From Brevibacillus formosus (GTDB taxonomy: Bacteria > Bacillota > Bacilli > Brevibacillales > Brevibacillaceae): a stretch of 64,000 bases of DNA. The stretch lies in NCBI RefSeq assembly GCF_003013405.1, contig NZ_PXZL01000033.1, positions 1 through 64,000 of the forward strand, given 5' to 3'. Below, piece after piece: positions 44,000-51,644 of this stretch. Below the pieces are notes generated by a model that saw only the letters and a program-made list of their open reading frames with translations, was not told where the DNA came from and ran no database searches. How positions within the stretch are numbered: the first letter of the stretch is position 1; each line of letters begins with the position of its first letter. Position numbers and translations under genes: made by a program.

Positions 44000-44746
44000 A
44001 TGGAAGAAGAACAAAAAGCAAACGTTCGGGCAGTCGATCGGGCTTTGGATATCCTGCTCTGTTTTACGGACGCTACGGATCTGGGCCTGAGCGAGATAGC
44101 GAGTCGACTCTCCTTGCATAAAAGTACCGTGCATCGTTTGCTGGCAACGCTGGAGAACAAAGGGTTTCTGATCCGAGATGTCCAAACGGAGAAGTATCGA
44201 CTTGGGTTTCGAGTTTGGGAGTTATCCGCCAATTTGTCGCAAAACGATGATCCAGCGACATTGCTGCTGCCGGAAATGGAGCGATTGCGGGATTTGGTGG
44301 AGGAAACGATCAGTCTGTATGTGCGGGATGGAAACGAGCGGATACGCGTACAGGCAGTCCAAAGCAAACAGCCGATTCGCAGGGTGGCGCCAATCGGAGC
44401 GCGTATGCCACTCGCGGTGGGGGCATCCAGCAAGGTACTCGTTGCTTACGCAGAGCCTTTCATTTTGCAGGAAGTCATCAGCGATCCGAATTGGCCTGAC
44501 TATGTGAACAAGGAGTCTTTTATTGAGCAATTGGATCAAATCAGGAAGCAAGGCTTCGCGACTAGCGTGGAGGAGCGGGAGCTGGGGACAGCAGCTGTAG
44601 CCGTCCCGATATTCAATCGCAACGGACAATTGGTAGCGTCTATTGCGGCGTCGGGTCCTTCCAACCGCCTGACTCCTGAAAAAATGAGCCAATATGCGCC
44701 TTACATCATGGAAGCAGCCTATCGAATGGGAAAAATGATGAAATAA
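44000..44746 (+). CDS. IclR-family transcriptional regulator
   Basis: A protein of 248 residues. It has an N-terminal winged helix-turn-helix (NVRAVDRALDILLCFTDATDLGLSEIASRLSLHKSTVHRLLATLENKGFL) and a C-terminal effector-binding GAF-like IclR domain (RRVAPIGARMPLAVGASSKVLVA, and AVAVPIFNRNGQLVASIAASGP). The effector is probably a small organic acid, as is usual in the family. The near-identical operators before this gene and before aconitase suggest that it also acts on the citric-acid cycle. It is a single gene ending at the terminator at 44752-44798. Confidence 0.92.
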   Translation: MEEEQKANVRAVDRALDILLCFTDATDLGLSEIASRLSLHKSTVHRLLATLENKGFLIRDVQTEKYRLGFRVWELSANLSQNDDPATLLLPEMERLRDLVEETISLYVRDGNERIRVQAVQSKQPIRRVAPIGARMPLAVGASSKVLVAYAEPFILQEVISDPNWPDYVNKESFIEQLDQIRKQGFATSVEERELGTAAVAVPIFNRNGQLVASIAASGPSNRLTPEKMSQYAPYIMEAAYRMGKMMK

Positions 44747-44751
44747 CGAAG

Positions 44752-44798
44752 AAGCCAGCACATCGCCTCACATTAGGAGGGATGCACTGGCTTTTTTT
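44752..44798. terminator. Terminator between IclR-family and glycosyltransferase genes
   Basis: AAGCCAG (44752-44758) pairs with CTGGCTT (44787-44793), followed by TTTTT. The inner part of the stem is imperfect. It overlaps the 3' end of the convergent glycosyltransferase gene. Confidence 0.7.
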
Positions 44799-45915
44799 GA
44801 TTGTGTTCCTTTTGCAAAATCCCCCAAAAAGACTGAATCGCATTATCAGCGAGAAAACGTTCCCCCCGAGACGCAACGTATTGACTCATTTGCTTATAGT
44901 AATCGGGGTCGCACAGCTTCTCATACTGGAAGCTTATATCGTAAGCATCTTGCACGAAGAGAGGATAATGTTCACCTAACAAAGCGACATTGCCGATGGT
45001 TTTGGTCGTAAGGACGGGGACACCCAATGTCATACATTCGATGATTCGAGACAGGTACGAATGAGAAGGGTTTTGATCTTCCGTATTATCATACAACAGA
45101 GCAATGCCAATTCCGCTCTTCACGATCATTTTTTTGGTCGTCCACATTGATTTTTGCCCGTGATCGACCACGCCAGGAGAGCGGAGCAGGATACGTGCTC
45201 TTTTTTTGTACGCACCTACGATCGAGGGGTAGAGAACGCGGAGCTTGGCTTGCGGATAGCTTTTGCGAATCAGGCCAATAGCCTTGGCAGCAACTGCAAG
45301 TCCATAGCGGGGACGGATCACCCCTGCCCAGATCAAATCAAGCGGATCTTCCGGCTGGCGAGTGATGCCAGGGTCTTGTGATTCCTCAGCGAATTGGGGC
45401 AGAACCTGAATTTTTCGTTGAAGCTCCTGGTTGGCGTATTTTCCTTTGTTCAAATGGTACATACGATATCTTTCTGCATTCGGTTCAGTTTGGAAAAATA
45501 CGATCCGTGAATGCTGAAAAATATGGTCAAGCCTACCCATAATATACTTGTCATCGAGATTGTATTGAACTGCCAAGTACAGGAGCTTGCTTGCGAGATG
45601 CGGATAATTCTTTAACAGATGAAATGATTCATTACGGCCGCGGATAAACAAAAAGTCGTAATTATGCTTTTGATCACGAGCAAAGATGTCAGCTATGAGT
45701 TGATCGGATTGAAAGAAGGAAACGTGTTGAAACGTAAAGCCACCCATTCCATTGCGAAATTGAAAAGGGAGGATACAGTGAAGCAAACAACGGTTTCGGT
45801 CTCGGGCAGGCAAACGGGCTACTTTTCGATCGAGTGCAGCAAGCATGATAAAAAATTGCAGAACATTTCCCTTAGGTTTGAATTCTACAAGATTGCAAGA
45901 AAAACAAATCCGCAT
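44773..45915 (-). CDS. Glycosyltransferase family 4-like / CgeB-like protein
   Basis: A protein of 380 residues with the two-lobed GT-B pattern: a C-terminal donor lobe with LDLIWAGVIRPRYGL, IGIALLYDN, SYLSRIIECMTLGVPVLTT and an N-terminal lobe with YDFLFIRGRNESFHLL. It is probably a cytosolic sugar transferase for a surface or spore polysaccharide; acceptor and donor are unknown. The start follows AAGGAGAG at a 6-base distance. It stands alone, convergent with the IclR gene. Confidence 0.75.
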   Translation of the reverse strand: MRICFSCNLVEFKPKGNVLQFFIMLAALDRKVARLPARDRNRCLLHCILPFQFRNGMGGFTFQHVSFFQSDQLIADIFARDQKHNYDFLFIRGRNESFHLLKNYPHLASKLLYLAVQYNLDDKYIMGRLDHIFQHSRIVFFQTEPNAERYRMYHLNKGKYANQELQRKIQVLPQFAEESQDPGITRQPEDPLDLIWAGVIRPRYGLAVAAKAIGLIRKSYPQAKLRVLYPSIVGAYKKRARILLRSPGVVDHGQKSMWTTKKMIVKSGIGIALLYDNTEDQNPSHSYLSRIIECMTLGVPVLTTKTIGNVALLGEHYPLFVQDAYDISFQYEKLCDPDYYKQMSQYVASRGERFLADNAIQSFWGILQKEHNQKKPVHPS

Positions 45916-46012
45916 GAAATTCTCTCCTTTATAAGGCTATATCCTATCGTATGGATTTATTGCCTGATGGGTACTGAATTGGAGTAATCAGCAACAAACT
46001 TGAATTAAAATA

Positions 46013-46026
46013 TTTACTCGAGTAAA
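46013..46026. promoter_or_regulatory. 14-bp palindromic operator upstream of the TetR-family gene
   Basis: TTTACTCGAGTAAA is a perfect palindrome between a TTGAAT (46000-46005) and the gene start, overlapping a possible -10 TAAACT 17 bp from that -35. It is a typical TetR-family autoregulatory operator. Confidence 0.65.
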
Positions 46027-46068
46027 CTTATATACTAATATAAAGGAAAATGGAGAAAGGAGAACAAG

Positions 46069-46701
46069 ATGGCTGAAGCGATATCATTACGAGAAAAGAA
46101 GAAGGCGAAAACGAAATTTGCTCTTTTGGATGCTGCCTTAGAGCTGATTGGAGAAGGCAGCTTCCGAAATGTTCTGGTGGAAGACATTTGCGAACGAGCA
46201 GAGGTGTCCAAGGTCACGTTTTTTAAATTTTTCCCGCAAAAGGAAGAGCTCCTGATTTATTACATGAGCATTTGGCAAGCAGAATGCTTTGTTGAACTAC
46301 AGATGACTGGCAAGAGAGGCTGGGAAGCCGTTCGGCATATTTTTGCCAAGGTCACGCGCGATACCGAGAAACATCCAGGAATTATGCTCAGTCTCGTCAG
46401 TTTTTTGGCAGAGCAAAAAATGCATCCATGTGTGCCCATTTTATCTGAGGCGGAATTGTCTTTGCGCTTCCCTGAACAGGTGGGGAGAGAAGCTATTCGA
46501 GCTACTGATCTTCATCAAATGTTACAGAAGTGTGTACAAGAAGCAGCCGAAGATGGTCAGCTTGCTATTCATGTTAAGGAAGAGGAAGCGATTATTTTGC
46601 TGTTTACCATGTTTTACGGAGCCTATCTGACGGCACATTTGTTCCATGTGTCTGATTATATGGCGTGTTACGAGCTGCACCTCAAATCTTTGATAAGGTA
46701 G
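46069..46701 (+). CDS. TetR-family transcriptional regulator
   Basis: A protein of 210 residues. The N-terminal helix-turn-helix is clear (KFALLDAALELIGEGSFRNVLVEDICERAEVSKVTFFKFFPQKEELLIYY), and the C-terminal ligand-binding helices are of no defined subfamily. AAAGGAG precedes the ATG. It is likely autoregulated through the palindrome at 46013-46026 and cotranscribed with the DUF4188 gene 9 bp downstream, which is probably its main target. Confidence 0.9.
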   Translation: MAEAISLREKKKAKTKFALLDAALELIGEGSFRNVLVEDICERAEVSKVTFFKFFPQKEELLIYYMSIWQAECFVELQMTGKRGWEAVRHIFAKVTRDTEKHPGIMLSLVSFLAEQKMHPCVPILSEAELSLRFPEQVGREAIRATDLHQMLQKCVQEAAEDGQLAIHVKEEEAIILLFTMFYGAYLTAHLFHVSDYMACYELHLKSLIR

Positions 46702-46710
46702 GGGAGTCGG

Positions 46711-47214
46711 ATGGCAAAAGTAGTTCCGGGGCGTTTTACAGCACAAATGGAAGGACCTTTCGTCGTATTTATCATCGGGATGCGAATCAACCGTATGCTT
46801 GCGGTTCATAAGTGGATGCCAGTAGCCAACGCCATGGGAGGCATGATGCGAGAGTTGTATCAGCACCCGGAGCTCGGACTTTTGGGGCACACTTCGCATT
46901 TTAATCTCCGTGAAATCACCCAGATCCAGTACTGGCGATCCTATGAGCACCTGGAAAATTACGCGAGAAAAAGCCACAATCATCTGAACGCTTGGAAGAA
47001 GTTCAACCAAGCGGTAGGAACGGATGGAACGGTGGGGATTTTTCACGAGACGTATTTGGTCGACGCGGGAAAATATGAATGTCTTTACGGAAATATGCCT
47101 GTCTGGGGATTAGCCAAGGCAGGAGAGCATCTACCGGCAGTGGGAAAAAGAGAGACAGCACGCCGCCGTTTGGGCGGTGAGAACGAGCCGGCCGTTCCTA
47201 CTCCTGCACCTTGA
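46711..47214 (+). CDS. DUF4188 (monooxygenase-like) protein
   Basis: A protein of 167 residues of the DUF4188 family, a ferredoxin-like fold related to small heme-free monooxygenases and aldoxime dehydratase-like proteins (GPFVVFIIGMRINRMLAVHKW, LGHTSHFNLREITQIQYWRSYEHLENYARK, FHETYLVDAGKYECLYGNMP). The biochemical role is not known. It is cotranscribed with the TetR regulator, so induction by a small toxic compound is plausible. Confidence 0.8.
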   Translation: MAKVVPGRFTAQMEGPFVVFIIGMRINRMLAVHKWMPVANAMGGMMRELYQHPELGLLGHTSHFNLREITQIQYWRSYEHLENYARKSHNHLNAWKKFNQAVGTDGTVGIFHETYLVDAGKYECLYGNMPVWGLAKAGEHLPAVGKRETARRRLGGENEPAVPTPAP

Positions 47215-47216
47215 TC

Positions 47217-47248
47217 GATTGACGTCCAAGTCAATCAGGAATTTTTCC
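47217..47248 (+). terminator. Probable terminator after the DUF4188 gene
   Basis: GATTGAC (47217-47223) and GTCAATC (47230-47236) pair perfectly, followed after four bases by TTTTT. The stem is only 7 bp. Confidence 0.5.
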
Positions 47249-47255
47249 TAAACCG

Positions 47256-47282
47256 TGTCACAAAAAAAAGCCCTCTAAAGAC
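47256..47282 (+). promoter_or_regulatory. ECF41-type promoter upstream of oxidoreductase 1 and the sigma gene
   Basis: TGTCACA (47256-47262), a 16-bp spacer and AGAC (47279-47282), 31 bp before the start codon. ECF41 sigma factors are described as using TGTCACA-N16-CGTC. The same TGTCACA-N16-nGACTT arrangement occurs before oxidoreductase 2. This supports autoregulation of the ECF41 operon. Confidence 0.72.
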
Positions 47283-47313
47283 TTATGTGTAAATCGATTG
47301 GAGGGATTGAAAG

Positions 47314-48645
47314 ATGGAAATGTGGGATGTTGCCGTTATCGGCGGAGGAATGAGCGGTTGGGTTGCCGCTGCATATGCAGTGAAAGCTGGTCAGCGGGTG
47401 ATGCTAACTGAAAAAGCGAGGATGTTTGGCGGCAGGGCCCTGACGGTTCATAAAAATGGAGTGTTCCTTAGTCTGGGCGCGCATGCGATTTACAGAGATG
47501 GTGAATGCTTTCATATCCTCAATGAGCTTGGCGCAACACCAGATGGCAACGTACCGGCGATGGCTGGTCATATGCTACGAGAGAGACAGCTCCATGACTT
47601 GCCCGGGTCTCCCATTTCGCTTATGACATCACGTTTGCTTTCGGTCAGGGGCAAGGTAGAGCTGGCTCGCATTTTGATGTCCCTAAAAAAGCTGGACAAA
47701 CGAAACCTTCCACAAGGCTCGCTGAAGGATTGGGCGGAACGCTCCATCCGCGAACCGGAGGTCAGACACATGATCTACGCCTTGTGCCGTACGGCCACCT
47801 TTGCACATAGGCCCGAGATTCAATCGGCTGGGCCGGCTCTGCGACAAGTGAATCATGTCCTTAATGGCGGCGCATTGTATGTGAACGGTGGATGGAGTTC
47901 CATTATAGAGCGATTGCGCCAAACAGCGATGAAGGCGGGTGTACGGGCCGAGACGGGGAAAGCCGTGGTTAGCATCACTCGGCAGACGTCGGCCCAACCG
48001 AATTCAGTAGAAAGCTTCTATGAAATCCGGTTCGCGGACGGTGAGGTCCGTTATGCAAATGCAGTCATCTTGGCCGTCCCCCCGACCGAATGCTACAAAA
48101 TTGTTAGCGGCTCCGAGAAGACAGCTCTCGAAAGATGGTGTCGGCAAGCGCGACCAGTCACGACAGCCTGTCTTGATCTCGGGATGCGAAGGCTACCTAA
48201 TCCAAAAGTACAGTTTGTCATGGGGCTTGATTCTCCTTTTCTATTTAGTAATCAGTCGAGAGCGGCGAAACTTAGCGATAACGGTGGGCTTGCGGTTCAT
48301 ATCCTGAAATATCACGGTTCTTCGCAGCCCGACGCTGAGCAGGATAAAGCCGATCTGGAGCGAACAATGGATATTTTGCAGCCAGGATGGAGGAAGGAAT
48401 TGCAGGCGACTCAATATTTACCACATATAACGGTTGTTCACGACTATGCTCACACTGAACGCATGGAAGCGCCCGGGCCTGCTGTCCCCGAGTTGCCAAA
48501 TCTTTATATCGCTGGCGATTGGGCCGGACATGGCGAGCTGCTTGTGGATGCCGCGGCGGCCAGCGCCAAGCGCGCCGTCGTTGAATTACTAAATCGATCA
48601 ATACCGAAACAAGGGGAGTACCATGAATATCGCAGAACAATATGA
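47314..48645 (+). CDS. FAD-dependent oxidoreductase 1 (amine oxidase/phytoene desaturase-like)
   Basis: A protein of 443 residues with an N-terminal Rossmann motif (DVAVIGGGMSGWVAAAYAVKAG), the FGGRA segment and the C-terminal FAD motif (NLYIAGDWAGHGELLVDAA). It belongs to the NAD(P)/FAD-dependent oxidoreductase family, which includes amine oxidases and carotenoid desaturases; substrate is unknown. Its C terminus overlaps the ECF41 sigma gene by 23 bp, so the two are one operon. Oxidoreductases and carboxymuconolactone-decarboxylase-type genes are common direct targets beside ECF41 genes. The paralogue at 49562-50875 shares the same motifs. Confidence 0.85.
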   Translation: MEMWDVAVIGGGMSGWVAAAYAVKAGQRVMLTEKARMFGGRALTVHKNGVFLSLGAHAIYRDGECFHILNELGATPDGNVPAMAGHMLRERQLHDLPGSPISLMTSRLLSVRGKVELARILMSLKKLDKRNLPQGSLKDWAERSIREPEVRHMIYALCRTATFAHRPEIQSAGPALRQVNHVLNGGALYVNGGWSSIIERLRQTAMKAGVRAETGKAVVSITRQTSAQPNSVESFYEIRFADGEVRYANAVILAVPPTECYKIVSGSEKTALERWCRQARPVTTACLDLGMRRLPNPKVQFVMGLDSPFLFSNQSRAAKLSDNGGLAVHILKYHGSSQPDAEQDKADLERTMDILQPGWRKELQATQYLPHITVVHDYAHTERMEAPGPAVPELPNLYIAGDWAGHGELLVDAAAASAKRAVVELLNRSIPKQGEYHEYRRTI

Positions 48646-49513
48646 AATGTATAGACCGTTGTTATTTTCGATTGCTTATCGGCTGCTCGGCAGTGTTTCG
48701 GATGCCGAAGATATTGTACAGGAGACGTTTGTGGCTTGGACGGAACGAGATGGCGATAGATCCGTTACCAACACAAAATCGTATCTTTGTCGTATTGCTT
48801 CCAATTTATGCGCAGACCGAATTCGGAAACAAACCAAACAACGGGAAACTTATATCGGTCCGTGGCTGCCCGATCCGTTGGTCGAAGGAAGGGGTGGACC
48901 CGAGGATATTTGCATAAGGCGAGATACGATCAGCACGGCCTATTTGCTCTTGCTGCTACAGTTGAGTGAAGTCGAACGCATCATCTTTGTTTTGCGAGAG
49001 GCGTTCGGCTTCAGCTATGAAGAAATTGCCGCCTTGACCGGCAAAAGTGTAGCCAACTGCCGACAAATCTTTCACCGGGCAAGGCGAGGCATGCCGCGCT
49101 CTACGGAAGAGGAGACTCCGACGTCAACACAAACTGTGCGTGCGCATCAGATCGTTCGCCAGTTCATGCAATCGTTCGAAAGCGGTGACATCAGTCGTGT
49201 GATGGAACTGCTAACGGCGGATGTATCACTTATCATGGATGGCGGCGGTAAGGTGAAAGCAGCACTTAACCCGATTCTTACAATGGAACGGGTTATTGCT
49301 TTCTTTACTGGGACAGCCAGCAAGCTTCCGGAAGGCATGGTTTATCACCATGCAACGGTTAATGGATTGCCAGGCTTCCTATTTATGATCGGTGAAACCG
49401 TCCATTATGTCCTATCCATGGAGCTCGAAGGTAACCGTATCTCAAGATTTTATATGACGGTGAACCCTGACAAGCTGGCCCACCTGAACATGGCAAAGAC
49501 TTCACCATCATAG
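48623..49513 (+). CDS. ECF41-family RNA polymerase sigma factor (SigJ-like)
   Basis: A sigma factor of 296 residues with regions 2 and 4 (LLFSIAYRLLGSVSDAEDIVQETF; LSEVERIIFVLREAFGFSYEEIAALTGKSVANCRQI) and a C-terminal SnoaL-like extension. The three ECF41 marks are visible: WLPDP at 81-85 (consensus WLPEP), DGGGK at 206-210 and NPDKL at 281-285. In this group the extension replaces an anti-sigma factor and tunes activity. GGGGAG precedes the ATG. It overlaps the upstream oxidoreductase gene, and its own promoter at 47256-47282 fits the ECF41 consensus. Confidence 0.93.
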   Translation: MNIAEQYEMYRPLLFSIAYRLLGSVSDAEDIVQETFVAWTERDGDRSVTNTKSYLCRIASNLCADRIRKQTKQRETYIGPWLPDPLVEGRGGPEDICIRRDTISTAYLLLLLQLSEVERIIFVLREAFGFSYEEIAALTGKSVANCRQIFHRARRGMPRSTEEETPTSTQTVRAHQIVRQFMQSFESGDISRVMELLTADVSLIMDGGGKVKAALNPILTMERVIAFFTGTASKLPEGMVYHHATVNGLPGFLFMIGETVHYVLSMELEGNRISRFYMTVNPDKLAHLNMAKTSPS

Positions 49514-49561
49514 ACGGCGAAGTCCGGAAGCTGCCGAAAGGGATAGGATAGATAGCCAAGA

Positions 49562-50875
49562 TCAGCTGCGCAAGTCTGACCTCACTTCAATTGAGTTATA
49601 TTCACGAATGACCTCTTGTGCAGCTCGTTTCGCACTAGCAAAAACCGCGTCTACTAAAACTTCACCTCGCCCAGTCCAGTCACCGGCCACATACAACCCG
49701 TACACTTCTGGAACGGAGGGGCCATAACTTTTATCGATCCGATCGATAGAATCAAAGTCGTGAGCAACTTTGATTTTCGGCAAAAATTGACGGGCAACCT
49801 GTTCATTTTTCCATCCAGGTTGTATAAAGTCTAATGCCTCCTCCAATTGGCTTTCTTCGTTCTTTGAGTGGTCTGAGCCGAAACCGATATCTTTGCATGC
49901 ATGGATGATGACCGATCCATCCTCACTTGCATTTGAAATAACGGAGGGGGTACTAATAAAAATGGGCCGATCCAAAAAGAAAGTGAAGTGCCGTTTGGGA
50001 TTAGAAATGGGCAGCTTACGCAATGCGACGTCCAGACAAGCGGCATATATTGGTTTTGTACGATCCCGCCACACTTTCAGCGATGTACGCTCCGCATTCT
50101 TAACCATCTTGAAGGTTTCGGATGGTCCTGCTGTGACGATGACATAGGAGGTTTCCAGTTTATCGCCATCCGCAAAATAGAGCTGCCGGACTTTACCGTG
50201 ATCATGGAAAATCTCTGCTATACTTTTACTGTTTAAAATCGTTACACCTGTACGGATTGCTTCTTTCTGCAGATGATCAACCAGTTGCCCCCAACCGTGA
50301 TCGAGATATAACACTTGGTTTCCTTTAAAAACAAGTTGCAATCGTCTCACTCCTGGAGCCGCCAAGAGTAGCTCCGGGTAAGGTACAAATGTATTCGTCC
50401 TGCAAACAGCGTAAATGAGCTGACGTATCATGGAATCGCGTATTTCCTGTTCGACCCATTCTCGAAAACTGATGGGAGGTAAAGCTTTTGTATCGATTCC
50501 CCTCAATCGGTTCACAAATCGAGTCAATTCCCATTTAGCCGAAGGTGACAGCAAGGGATTCTTCAAAAGGGAGAGTGGGCTTCCGGGGAGTTCGAAAAGT
50601 TTGCCATTCCACACCATGCCGCCTTTTGCAGGCGCGTACGCACCTTCGACGGAGATTCCCAGCTCCTGTAGAACTTCTTCGGCAGCTCCACCTTTGTAAA
50701 GTGCATGGAGGCCAAGGTTGAGAGAAGCTCCATTCTTTTTGATCGTTGCGGCCCGTCCCCCTAGCTGACTTGATTTTTCTATCAGAACGACTGACAGACC
50801 AGCTCTTGCCAAATAAATCGAACTGGTTAATCCGGACAACCCGCCGCCGATTACTGCAACATCATATGCATCCAT
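49562..50875 (-). CDS. FAD-dependent oxidoreductase 2 (paralogue)
   Basis: A protein of 437 residues with DVAVIGGGLSGLTSSIYLARAG, a GGRAA segment and the C-terminal motif GLYVAGDWTGRGEVLVDAV. It aligns along its length with oxidoreductase 1 (AHxLPGSPxSLL-type and WVEQEIRDSMIRQLIYAVCRTNTF segments). It is convergent with the sigma gene. An alternative GTG (50884) and ATG (50881) exist, but AAAGGG is best spaced to ATG 50875. The ECF41-type promoter at 50905-50931 makes it a likely member of the same regulon. Confidence 0.85.
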   Translation of the reverse strand: MDAYDVAVIGGGLSGLTSSIYLARAGLSVVLIEKSSQLGGRAATIKKNGASLNLGLHALYKGGAAEEVLQELGISVEGAYAPAKGGMVWNGKLFELPGSPLSLLKNPLLSPSAKWELTRFVNRLRGIDTKALPPISFREWVEQEIRDSMIRQLIYAVCRTNTFVPYPELLLAAPGVRRLQLVFKGNQVLYLDHGWGQLVDHLQKEAIRTGVTILNSKSIAEIFHDHGKVRQLYFADGDKLETSYVIVTAGPSETFKMVKNAERTSLKVWRDRTKPIYAACLDVALRKLPISNPKRHFTFFLDRPIFISTPSVISNASEDGSVIIHACKDIGFGSDHSKNEESQLEEALDFIQPGWKNEQVARQFLPKIKVAHDFDSIDRIDKSYGPSVPEVYGLYVAGDWTGRGEVLVDAVFASAKRAAQEVIREYNSIEVRSDLRS

Positions 50876-50904
50876 GATCATCACCCTTTCTTATATATTA
50901 CTAA

Positions 50905-50931
50905 GTCGTAAATAATCGGCTTTTTGTGACA
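50905..50931 (-). promoter_or_regulatory. ECF41-type promoter upstream of oxidoreductase 2
   Basis: On the minus strand, TGTCACA (50931-50925), 16 bp, then CGAC (50908-50905), 29 bp before the start codon. It differs from the published CGTC -10 by one base and matches the spacing exactly. Confidence 0.75.
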
Positions 50932-51024
50932 ACTCAAGTCGCCAAGGTTCGCAAATATTCAAAGAACGTTCGCCGCTCCAATCCCTTTCCAGATTCATCT
51001 ACAAAACCAATGCAAGTAGATACA

Positions 51025-51059
51025 AAAAGGTCGCCCAGTTCATGTGGGCGACCTTTTTT
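51025..51059. terminator. Bidirectional terminator downstream of the DUF3892 gene
   Basis: AGGTCGCCCA and TGGGCGACCT form a perfect 10-bp stem flanked by A5 and T6, immediately after the stop of the minus-strand gene. The 75 bases between this and oxidoreductase 2's promoter show no feature. Confidence 0.88.
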
Positions 51060-51061
51060 CA

Positions 51062-51385
51062 TCAAAAGTCAGGCAAATTATCCAAATTGTTTTCCTTAAT
51101 CCCGTCTGGCTCACTTCGCAGAATGTCTCTCCCATACTTGTGAAATACGTCTACATGAGCCAGCTTGCCAGCCTTTGCATCGTTGAGTGCAGTGATATAA
51201 TCGAGCTCGCGGCCTGTGTCTGTTTTAAAGGCGATCAAGTCTCCATCGTCGTTTTTCCTGACAGCCACGATTTGTTCTTTTCCCGTATTCGTCAGTGGGC
51301 TGTTATTTTCATTTTCTTGCATCGCCTGCTGTTCTCCGGCATTTTTGTACGCTGCATAAATTTGTTCAAAGCTTCGTTGATCCAT
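51062..51385 (-). CDS. DUF3892 protein
   Basis: A protein of 107 residues. The C-terminal ~70 residues match DUF3892 (EQIVAVRKNDDGDLIAFKTDTGRELDYITALNDAKAGKLAHVDVF, then RSEPDGIKENNLDNLP). The family is small, cytosolic and of unknown function, frequent in spore-forming Firmicutes. GAGGAGGGA precedes the start. It appears to be its own transcription unit ending at the strong terminator. Confidence 0.8.
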   Translation of the reverse strand: MDQRSFEQIYAAYKNAGEQQAMQENENNSPLTNTGKEQIVAVRKNDDGDLIAFKTDTGRELDYITALNDAKAGKLAHVDVFHKYGRDILRSEPDGIKENNLDNLPDF

Positions 51386-51455
51386 GCATCATCCCTCCTC
51401 ATCAGTAGGGTGCCTAAAATGGGGGAGAACATGTATTCGTTTTGATTTTCTGGGA

Positions 51456-51644
51456 CTAAACTCTCTGTGAACTTAGAGGAAGCAAGGTCGCAGCTATCTG
51501 CTTATACTTTTCCTGGTCGTCGAGTGCAATCGCTAGTAGCTCTTGCAGCTGTTCAGGGGTGAGCATGCTGGTGACGACGGAATAAAAAGAGAAGAGGGCA
51601 GATTTGCCGGAGCCTGCCCTTTCAATAAAACCTGATTCACTCAT
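51456..51644 (-). CDS. Small protein of unknown function coupled to the lipoprotein gene
   Basis: A protein of 62 residues whose ATG overlaps the stop of the upstream lipoprotein gene (ATGA), so it is probably translated by coupling. It is largely helical in appearance (LTPEQLQELLAIALDDQEKYKQIAATLLPL), with no signal peptide and no recognised family. Confidence 0.55.
   Translation of the reverse strand: MSESGFIERAGSGKSALFSFYSVVTSMLTPEQLQELLAIALDDQEKYKQIAATLLPLSSQRV

Noticed and set aside
45664-45987. A 107-residue plus-strand frame opposite the 5' end of the glycosyltransferase gene
   Set aside because: Most of it is antisense to the glycosyltransferase N-terminal lobe, whose own start has an excellent ribosome site; no family pattern is seen.
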